NCBI GenBank assembly: GCA_907165275.2
Contig: OU015662.1
Location: forward strand, 11,250,501-11,314,500
Direction: 5' to 3'
DNA length: 64,000 nucleotides
Source of the DNA: Zygaena filipendulae
Lineage: Eukaryota > Arthropoda > Insecta > Lepidoptera > Zygaenidae
Shown: one piece after another, positions 57,070-64,000 of the stretch
Layout of the letters: every line of letters begins with the position of its first letter
Numbering within the stretch: the stretch's first letter is position 1
Position numbers and translations under genes: made by a program
The notes under the pieces: model-generated
Database searches by the model: none
What the model saw: only the letters and a program-made list of their open reading frames with translations
What the model was told of the DNA's origin: nothing

Positions 57070-57213
57070 CTTCGAATTTGCTCTTCTTATTGTAGTTACT
57101 CAGGTCGGGTATGTCCAGTATGAGGTCTATGTCCTCGTCACTTAGCACAAGGTAGACTTCTCCCTCAGCTTTTTTCTGCAGCAGGTTGTAAGGGAACGTT
57201 GCTTGGATGGTCG
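57070..57213 (-). CDS. Upstream exon of an unrecognised protein-coding gene
   Basis: On the minus strand an acceptor-like tract (tttaattcaactgatgttaacag, AG at 57215-57214) precedes a 144-nt exon that ends at a strong donor GAAG|gtgact (GT at 57069-57068). It reads TIQATFPYNLLQKKAEGEVY, LVLSDEDIDLILDIPDLSNY and NKKSKFE, with an acidic patch followed by a basic one. Codon usage is coding-like (CTG, CAG, GAC, TAC, AAG). Alternatively the ATG at 57223 could be an initiator, making this a first exon (MLTATIQ). The intron to the next exon is 852 nt and the phases match. Beyond the donor the frame continues into AT-rich hydrophobic sequence, as expected for intron. The product is unknown to me; homology search of the joined exons would decide. 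Confidence 0.6.
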
Positions 57214-57223
57214 CTGTTAACAT

Positions 57224-57460
57224 CAGTTGAATTAAACTAACATTTTTTCATTGATTTTGGATGCTGAATTACAGCTTTGCACTAATTTAAGTTTTAGTTA
57301 TTATAAGGAAAAAGAAAAAATAAAATAAAGTAAAAATTGTTGTTACTGTGCACCCATACTTTGAGACACATTCCAGTTCTGGTAATGTATAATACTTGTA
57401 CTTCTTATTGTTTGTGTCTCGTTTCGTGTGCCAATAAATAAATAAATAAATAAATAACAC
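57224..57460. other. Spacer ending in an AATA microsatellite
   Basis: 'gtttcgtgtgccaataaata' followed by AAATA repeats (57432-57456) looks like a retroelement tail. The foldback MITE begins right after it. Confidence 0.45.
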
Positions 57461-57463
57461 TTA

Positions 57464-57581
57464 CCGCCGCACTCAGAGTCGACTTTAATGATTACTTAGT
57501 TAAGTAAATAGTTAAGGCAATTTTGTTATAAAAATCTATACTTAACTAAGTAATCATTAAAGTCGACTCTGAGTGCGGCGG
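57464..57581. repeat. Foldback MITE, 118 bp, TTA duplication
   Basis: CCGCCGCACTCAGAGTCGAC ... GTCGACTCTGAGTGCGGCGG with TTA at 57461-57463 and 57582-57584. It is the cleanest copy of the family. Confidence 0.9.
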
Positions 57582-57584
57582 TTA

Positions 57585-57840
57585 TTAGGTACATATTTAT
57601 TCATTAAGCCCTCTGTATCTACCTAACTGTACTATTTGTTTCAAACACCTATCCATCATATCGAAACGGATATGGACGGCAGATGCCTAATAGAATTTTG
57701 TCATAGTTTTATGCATTACATACACATGCGGAAGACACCACCTCCCAAAACACAGGTTTTCCTAGTTTGGGAGGTGGGGTTACCTAATTTTGTTTATATT
57801 CTTGGTTCAATAAAGTTATTATTATTATTATTATTATTTA
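57585..57840. other. Spacer ending in an ATT microsatellite
   Basis: 'caccacctcccaaaacacag' is mirrored by 'cctagtttgggaggtggggt' (57740-57785), a small imperfect hairpin. 'ttcaataaagttattatt' with ATT repeats follows (57810-57836). Confidence 0.5.
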
Positions 57841-58043
57841 CTAGCTTTGCCCGCTGTTTCACCAGTGTGAAGTGCTTTTGCGGTAATTTTGGAGCGGGAA
57901 TCCCGGGATAAAAAGTAGCCTATGTCCTTCTCTGTATTCCTGACAACGTGTATGCAAAGTTTCGTGGTGATTGGTTGAGCCGTTAAGCCGTGAAAGCGTC
58001 ACAAACAAACAAAGTCACTTTTGTATTTATAATATTAGTAAGA
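57841..58043 (-). mobile_element. Helitron-like element
   Basis: CTAGCTTTGCCCGCTGTTTC, 'tatgtccttctctgtattcc', 'gtggtgattggttgagccgt' and TTTATAATATTAGTAAGA. A precedes it. Confidence 0.78.
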
Positions 58044-58085
58044 ATTTTTGTCAACATCCGATTTAAACCAAATGAAGCCTTAGCG

Positions 58086-58229
58086 CAGTGGTTCCCAAAG
58101 TATGGATCGCGAGCGAATATTATTATAAATGGATGTATCAAACTTATTATTGAGATTAAAATTAACTAAAATTGAAGTTGGTGATAGCATGATAAAAAAT
58201 AGTAATGAATCCCACTTTGGGAACCACTG
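58086..58229. mobile_element. hAT-like MITE (CAGTGGTTCCCAAAGT ends)
   Basis: CAGTGGTTCCCAAAGT and ACTTTGGGAACCACTG are exact inverses and typical of hAT termini. Flanks CCTTAGCG and CCTTAACC (58078-58085 and 58230-58237) fit an 8-bp duplication with two changes. 144 bp. Confidence 0.87.
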
Positions 58230-58237
58230 CCTTAACC

Positions 58238-58773
58238 TATATGTTGCTCCAAGCTAAGCTTAATCTACCTGTGAATACTGCATGATAATCCGTTCAGTAG
58301 TTTCGGAGATAAGCGTTAACAGGCACGCGGAATTCTATTCTTTTACTATAGTACAGAATATATGTATATTGTATACCTACCCTACTCGTAGATGCTATTA
58401 TAAGTTTTTTTTGAACATTTCTCTAGTTTTGGAGAAATAAATTTTGTGTTGACGATTGTAAATTATCACACAATACTTACTAAAATACATATTATCAAAC
58501 ACTCGTATTTTTCCTATTTAGCATAACCAACTCCGTTCAATTAAAATTGCGTTGCTGAAAGTGAGTAGGTTCCACATTATACGCCCACGAATTTCCCCCT
58601 AAAGCCACCGGTCAAGCGTTATGAAGGGCAGCCAGTGTAATTATCCAGTAATGTTTGCTTATCAATATTTGAAGCGTGCAATAAACTTGATTGTTAATAT
58701 AAAATTCACCTTTAAAATGGCTTAAAATATATTTTTCACATTTTAATTGAAATATTTTCATGCTTTATGCGGA
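58238..58773. other. Spacer without a supported feature
   Basis: No feature supported. Confidence 0.35.
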
Positions 58774-59295
58774 TCCTTACTAAATATTATAAATGCAAAA
58801 GTGACTTTGTTTGTCTGTTTGTTTGTTGCGCTTGCACGCCTCAGCGGACTGACCCGATCACCATGAAATAGGCTATTTTACTAATTTTTTTAGTCCGTCT
58901 TGTAGATTAATAAAAAATATTGGACACGTATTTTTTCTTTTTTTACGTAATCAAAAAATAACAGCGAAACATTGAGTTGAAATTTCGCGTGACGTCACTT
59001 ACTAGTGCAGTTTGTATGGCGGCTTGTTTGCGGTAAGTGACGTCACGAGCCCCCACACTAAACTTTAATGCGCTTTATCTCTGTATTTTCATGTATTTGT
59101 AAAATAAAAAATACGTGTCTAATAATTTTTAATTTTCTAAAAGACGGACTAAATAAAATTTTGATTTTCAAAAGTTGTCAACATCCCTATTCGCATATTA
59201 CACGTGTTCAGGGGTATAGAAAAGGACATAGGGTACTTTTTTATTCCCGCGTAAACTACGAAATTAACGCGAGTGAAAACGGGGCGAGCAGCTAG
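58774..59295 (+). mobile_element. Helitron-like element split by a MITE
   Basis: The left part 58774-58870 starts TCCTTACTAAATATTATAAATG; A precedes it. The right part resumes at 59190 with 'cgcatattacacgtgttcag' and ends GGGCGAGCAGCTAG. In undisturbed copies these two parts are contiguous. Confidence 0.78.
58871..59187. mobile_element. TIR MITE, family M1, nested in a Helitron-like element
   Basis: GGCTATTTTACTAATTTT and AGTCCGTCTTGTAGATTAAT on the left; AAAGACGGACT and AGTTGTCAACATCCC on the right. TA flanks both sides. Two intact TGACGTCA sites (about 58990 and 59038). Confidence 0.85.
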
Positions 59296-60098
59296 TATTA
59301 ACATAGAGCCAATGTTAGCATGTGTTCACGCTAGACTCATTGTGTTGGGCCAGACTGAGCCACCAATCGGTGATTAAAAGCGGCGGACCAAAGCCAAACA
59401 AACTGAATGACGTTTGCAAACGTTTCGCTGCAAACCAGATTCAGACTATAAGAATCGACAATCATTCTGCCGCAAACGTATTGTATACGCATATTTTAAA
59501 AGCTTTGGTTATAAAATTAATTTCTGGAAAGTTCTCGAGTGGCGACCACGAACCGGAAGTCGAAAATATTGTCGCGCTTCTTGCGGTAGTATATCATAAT
59601 AACACTTCAGAAATATGAAGTGAAAATGCTTTGTTTGGTAGTAACTATACTTAAAATGAAATAACTGAACCGATTTTAAAAATTCCTTCACTGATAGAAA
59701 GATACAGTATCGCCTAGTTTCAGGATGGAAGCGGCAAATACTCGCAAACAATGAGGGTGAAACAGCGGGAGGGGCATAGCTATCTGGTTAATGATTGTTT
59801 CAGGTCTCAGAATACAGCCGTACTTACTTTCACTAAGCCTAATTTTCTCTCTACAAAATTGATTACTGTATAAAGAGCGAAAAAAAAATATGACGTAATT
59901 AATATTAAGGGACATTATTTCGTTCGTTTTTACCGTAGACCGTAGCTATGGTTTATTCACATGACGGTATTTTAAAAAAACGACGGTATATGGTACCTAT
60001 GCTTTGATCTCGATGTAAAAAGATGCCGAGAGAATAAACTTACACGGGTGAAACCGCATGGAACAGCTAGTTTATAATAAAGACCGTGTTCACTTAAT
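59296..60098. other. Spacer with decayed Helitron-like fragments
   Basis: 59640-59785 carries 'taactgaaccgattttaaaa' and 'gggtgaaacagcgggagggg', and 60025-60071 ends GGAACAGCTAG. An ORF pair at 59322-59618 overlaps no recognisable motif. Confidence 0.45.
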
Positions 60099-60425
60099 GG
60101 GCATGTTGACTAATTTTTATTTTTTAGTCCGTCTTGTAGATTATTAAAAAATATTGGACACGTATTTTTTTCTTTTTTTACATAATCAAAAAATAACGGT
60201 GATATATTGAGTTGAAATTTCGCGTGACGTCACTATTCTGACAGTTTGTATGGCGGTTTTAACGGTTAGTGACGTCACGACCCCCTGACCCTAAACTTTA
60301 ATGCGCTTTATCTCTGTATATTTTAATTTATTTGAAAAAGCAAAAAATACGTGTCTATTGTTTTTTTTTATTTTCTAACTGACGGACTAATTAGAATTTT
60401 GATTTTCAAAAGTAGTCCACATCCC
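60099..60425. mobile_element. TIR MITE, family M1, full length
   Basis: GGGCATGTTGACTAATTTTT ... AAAGTAGTCCACATCCC. Both TGACGTCA sites are intact (about 60226 and 60270). It is very similar to 13650-13972 and 61640-61978. Confidence 0.88.
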
Positions 60426-60634
60426 TATTCCCGGGAAGGCGCACTCGGCTTGGGAGTTGGGAGTGTCTCTGATAATGAAGGACCGTCCGCCGACCCGTGA
60501 TGGATTAGCGCGGTGGCATTTAAGGGCGATACGCGCCTTTAGCGGAGTAACCCTTAAAAAAAGCTACGCTAAAATATGCTACTCGACTACGACGCTAATA
60601 CACTTGCGGCTGCCCCACGGCAAAACAACGCAAC
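60426..60634. other. Short spacer
   Basis: GC-richer part (60460-60545) has an open plus-strand frame but no splice support. Confidence 0.3.
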
Positions 60635-61560
60635 TGACATTTTATTCCAAAGTGAGTTACTTCTTTTTGTATTTTTGGCGCTTTTCACGCATAACGGACG
60701 TTCCTACATTACTCAAAAAGGTTTTAGAAATTAAAGTTAAGAAAATGGTCTCCTGTTAAATTTAGTCTGTTGCAGCAACCATCAAATAGGCTTGTAAAAT
60801 TAAAATTAAGAAAATCATTAAACTATGGTAGGTGTGTTTTAAAATCAAGTGATTTCCGGTTTTCTGCTCCTCCTGTAATAGTACATTGTTATCCTAGGGG
60901 TGAAAGTAACTTATTTAGTCCCGAGACGGGGTTTGGCGCCCGAGCGTAGCGAGGGCGCTAATAGATCGAGGGACTAAATAAGTCTTTCTCCCGAGGATAA
61001 CACTGTGCTTTTCATTACGAATGCAAGGAAAGTCAAAATAAAAATAGGAATTAGCTAAAGAAAAAATGAGTGAAGATCGGATAGTCGCTTGACACTTTCC
61101 CACCTATTTCTTTTTCTTTGGCTGGCTAGCTATTCAGCCAGTATTGTATTTACATTGAGGCGACCTAAAAAAAAATATTATCTTTAATTATTAAGTATTA
61201 ATTAAAGAAAATAAAAAAATATAAATAGGAATTGGCTTAAGAAAAAGTGAGTGAATTTTATTTTAATTAATACCTACTTAAACTTTACGTTATTTCAATT
61301 TTACATCGCGCTGGCTGTATAGAAAGTTGAAACATGGTTCAATAGAAATGTGAAAATAGACCTAGTTTTTTTTTAATAATTTGACAGTTGTCAGTTGAAA
61401 GCGATTCTCCCTAGGGCTGAAAAGGGTTACTTTCAACCCGCTTCTCAGGCAACTTCAGACCTACTTTCCGAGTATGAGTAATGAAAAATTTATTTCGTTG
61501 CAATTACTTTGTTTTACTGTAGAGCGGCCGCTTGCTACTGCTATACAACAAAGAATAGTA
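60635..61560 (+). repeat. Interspersed repeat R2 split by a foldback-containing insertion
   Basis: The left part 60635-60881 carries 'ttcacgcataacggacgttc' and 'aatcattaaactatggtagg'. The right part from about 61497 carries 'caattactttgttttactgt' and 'agagcggccgc'. These are adjacent in the copy at 56338-56600, so about 610 bp were inserted here. Confidence 0.62.
60882..61496. mobile_element. Insertion with nested inverted repeats
   Basis: ACTTATTTAGTCCC and GGGACTAAATAAGT form a stem at 60909-60983 around a second stem GCGCCCGAGCGTAGCGAGGGCGC. GTTATCCTAGGGG and CCCGAGGATAAC bracket it, and 'gggttactttcaacccgc' at about 61428 mirrors 'ggggtgaaagtaac' near 60897. Class unknown. Confidence 0.55.
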
Positions 61561-61639
61561 ACGATACGTATTACGTAATTACGTAAAGACGCAATACTCT
61601 CCCCCCCTACCCCTATTTTGTGTATTGGACAATGTCAAT

Positions 61640-61978
61640 GGGCATGTTGACTAATTTTTATTTTTAGTCCGTCTTGTAGATTATTAAAAAATATTGGACA
61701 CACGTATTTTTTCTTTTTTTACGTAATCAAAAAATAACGGCGATATATTGAGTTGAAATTTCGCGTGACGTCACTATTCTGACAATTTGTATGGCGGTTT
61801 TGCGGTTAGTGACGTCACGACCTCCTCATCCTAAACTTTAATGCGCTTTATCTCTGTATATTTTAATTTATTTAAAAAAGCAAAAAATATTTATCTATTC
61901 TTTTTTTATCTATTGTTTTTTTATTTCCTAACTGACGGACTAATTAGAATTTTGATTTTCAATAGTAGTCAACATCCC
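61640..61978. mobile_element. TIR MITE, family M1, full length
   Basis: GGGCATGTTGACTAATTTTT ... ATAGTAGTCAACATCCC. Both TGACGTCA sites are intact (about 61767 and 61811). A small local duplication ('tttatctattctttttttat') lengthens the right arm. Confidence 0.88.
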
Positions 61979-62220
61979 TATTAGTGTCAACTCTTGAATT
62001 GGGAACTCTGCGCGTACGCCATACGCACCCCGCACGTGTGTGTCGCAGATTATTCCTTACCACATAGTATAAAAACAAAGTCTCTTTCCTCTGTCTGTCT
62101 GTCCCTATGTATGCTTAGATTGTCATGCGGTGTTAGATATATAGATAATAGATAGACTGATTCATTAAGAAGGTTTATATATATATATATTATTTTATAT
62201 ATATAAAATAATAGATATCC
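61979..62220. other. Helitron-like start and AT microsatellite
   Basis: 'agtataaaaacaaagtctct' with 'ctgtccctatgtatgcttag' (62078-62120) matches the start of the 33966 subfamily. It is followed by TATA-rich sequence (62165-62215) with no 3' end. Confidence 0.55.
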
Positions 62221-62232
62221 CTTTACGGTAAA

Positions 62233-62433
62233 TGTTGATCAGACGCGACTTCACGTGAGCACTTTGTTGATCCGAAAACGCATGTTGATCCGACCGCCTT
62301 TTGTTGATCCAATATGCATTTCTGGTAACTAATGTGGCTCCGATCGGATCAACATCTACACTCATGGGACTGCTTACTACCGCTAGCCGAAGTTGATTCA
62401 ATATACAAATCCACCTTTCTAATGTTGATCCGA
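62233..62433. repeat. Cluster of TGTTGATCCG motifs
   Basis: The motif or a one-base variant occurs at 62233, 62265, 62283, 62302, inverted at 62345-62354, and again near 62391 and 62423. Spacings of 18 and 19 bp separate the central copies. The intervening sequence is not repeated. Confidence 0.75.
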
Positions 62434-62559
62434 TTTAAATAAGCCAATCAGAGCACAGCAAACGATTGATTGGGCTGAAAGCAGCCGCGACGTTGCCGTT
62501 TCGTATCTTCGGCCGTACACAGGCCCTCCATCGGACGTTTCACAGCCCTTTTCCTTTTT

Positions 62560-62899
62560 CCTGCGGGAGTTCCGAAATCACGCGGGTGAATCTCCGAAAC
62601 TATTGGACCGATTTTGACGGGACTTTCACTGCTGATTAGCTGATGTTATGAGAAGTAAATTAGGCATCTTTGGAGTTCCTGCGGGAGTTCCGAAATTCAT
62701 GCGGGTGAATCTCCGAAACGATTGAACCGATTTTGACGGGTTTTTCACTGCTAATTAGGTAATTTTATAAAGAACTAGCAGTGCCCCGCGGTTTCACTCG
62801 CGTGAGTTTTGGAAATTACTCCTTATAATAACAGCTAATTAACAAAAAAGTCCCGTCAAAATGCCGTTCCCGAATAAATTCTGAGATAAAAGTACCCTA
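62560..62899. mobile_element. Helitron-like copies facing each other
   Basis: A forward two-block copy (62560-62765, 'gagttccgaaattcatgcgg', 'gattttgacgggtttttcac') meets a reverse copy starting CTAGCAGTGCCCCGCGG at 62776. The reverse copy leads into the satellite. Confidence 0.65.
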
Positions 62900-64000
62900 T
62901 GCATGTGATGTGTGTTTCACTCGTGATAATTTCGGAGTTCCCGAGGGAATTCTGGGCTAAAAAGTATGTCACTCAGAATTTCCGTAGCTTCTTATAAGTG
63001 AAAGGATTTTCGTTTTAGGTGTTCCCCGCGGTTTCACCCGTGATAATTTCGGCGTTCCCCAGAGAATTGTGAGACACAAAGTACCAATCACCTTGAACTA
63101 CCGTAGATTCCTATAAGAGAAAAGATTTTCGTTATAGGTGTTCCCCGCGATTTTAGCCGTGATAATTTCGGCGTTCCCGAGGGAATTCTGGGCTAAAAAG
63201 TATGTCACTCAGAATTTCCGTAGCTTCTTATAAGTGAAAGGATTTTCGTTTTAGGTGTTCCCCGCGGTTTCACCCGTGATAATTTCGGCGTTCCCCAGAG
63301 AATTGTGAGACACAAAGTACCCTAAATCACCTTGGACTACCGTATATTCCTATAAGAGAAAAGATTTTCGTTATAGGTGTTCCCCGCGATTTTAGCCGTG
63401 ATAATTTCGGCGTTCCCCAGAGAATTGTGAGACACAAAGTACCCTAAATCACCTTGGACTACCGTAGATTCCTATAAGAGAAAAGATTTTCGTTTTAGGT
63501 GTTCCCCGCGATTTTAGCCGTGATAATTTCGGCGTTCCCGAGGGAATTCTGGGCTAAAAAGTATGTCACTCAGAATTTCCGTAGCTTCTTATAAGTGAAA
63601 GGATTTTCGTTTTAGGTGTTCCCCGCGGTTTCACCCGTGATAATTTCGGCGTTCCCCAGAGAATTGTGAGACACAAAGTACCCTAAATCACCTTGGACTA
63701 CCGTAGATTCCTATAAGAGAAAAGATTTTCGTTTTAGGTGTTCCCCGCGATTTTAGCCGTGATAATTTCGGCGTTCCCGAGGGAATTCTGGGCTAAAAAG
63801 TATGTCACTCAGAATTTCCGTAGCTTCTTATAAGTGAAAGGATTTTCGTTTTAGGTGTTCCCCGCGGTTTCACCCGTGATAATTTCGGCGTTCCCCAGAG
63901 AATTGTGAGACACAAAGTACCCTAAATCACCTTGGACTACCGTATATTCCTATAAGAGAAAAGATTTTCGTTATAGGTGTTCCCCGCGATTTTAGCCGTG
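62900..64000 (-). repeat. Satellite of truncated Helitron-like ends, two monomer types
   Basis: Monomers start at 63019, 63138, 63255, 63377, 63499, 63616, 63738, 63855 and 63977, with a diverged first one from about 62900. Type A (119-122 bp) has 'ccagagaattgtgagacaca' and 'cctataagagaaaagatttt'. Type B (117 bp) has 'ccgagggaattctgggctaa' and 'cttataagtgaaaggatttt'. Each begins GTGTTCCCCGCG, the CTAG end mutated. The order is B A B A A' B A B A B; the monomer at 63377 is a B-start/A-end hybrid. The array runs off the window. Confidence 0.9.

Noticed and set aside
62900..64000. Regular array that might be taken for a CRISPR
   Set aside because: Both halves of every unit are repeated, there are no unique spacers, and the genome is eukaryotic. 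It is a satellite.

Overview
This window looks like lepidopteran (moth or butterfly) nuclear DNA. It is AT-rich and intron- or intergenic-like, and it is packed with repeats typical of that order: tRNA-headed SINEs resembling the Metulj family, dozens of short CTAG-ended elements of the Helitron-like (Lep1-type) class, many terminal-inverted-repeat (TIR) MITEs, truncated non-LTR retrotransposons and one Ty1/copia element. No prokaryotic features were seen. Very little is host coding sequence, and most open frames are chance or repeat-derived.

Host coding sequence. Two places look like real exons. On the plus strand, 16031-16414 is a Ser/Pro-rich 5' coding exon that runs into the start of a WW domain and ends at a good splice donor. 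The following codon is split so that the Asn expected after the WW-domain Tyr-Tyr pair is restored if the next exon starts with C or T. On the minus strand, 57213-57070 and 56217-56094 are two exons whose splice phases fit each other exactly; together they encode about 88 residues of a protein I do not recognise. A third, weaker candidate lies at 5438-5275 on the minus strand.

Layout. 1-5 kb: truncated LINE, a Helitron-like element interrupted by a MITE, a foldback element with a duplicated arm, and a TIR element carrying an inner hairpin. 5-16 kb: mostly unexplained AT-rich sequence with Helitron-like fragments and MITEs. 16-22 kb: the WW exon, a hAT-like MITE with a perfect 8-bp target duplication, two tRNA-derived SINEs and a LINE 3' end. 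22.3-27.9 kb: a 24-bp minisatellite split by a copia element with identical 242-bp LTRs but a decayed gag-pol. 28-47 kb: Helitron-like copies, including a precise head-to-tail trimer, plus several TIR families (TSDs TA, TTA, TTAA, CAC). 47-56 kb: low-feature sequence with a few repeats. 56-57.2 kb: the two phase-matched minus-strand exons. 57.4-62 kb: dense nested MITEs and Helitron-like elements. 62.2-62.45 kb: a cluster of a TGTTGATCCG motif. 62.9 kb to the window end: a satellite built from truncated Helitron-like ends, with two alternating monomer types.

How it fits together. The genes are sparse islands and the rest is a record of transposition. Relative order can be read from nesting: MITEs inside Helitron-like elements, a Helitron-like fragment inside a SINE, and copia inside the minisatellite. 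Two unrelated-looking TIR families each carry a pair of TGACGTCA (CRE) palindromes, so transposition is spreading a recognisable transcription-factor site here. Family names rest on remembered structure and termini, not on a database search.
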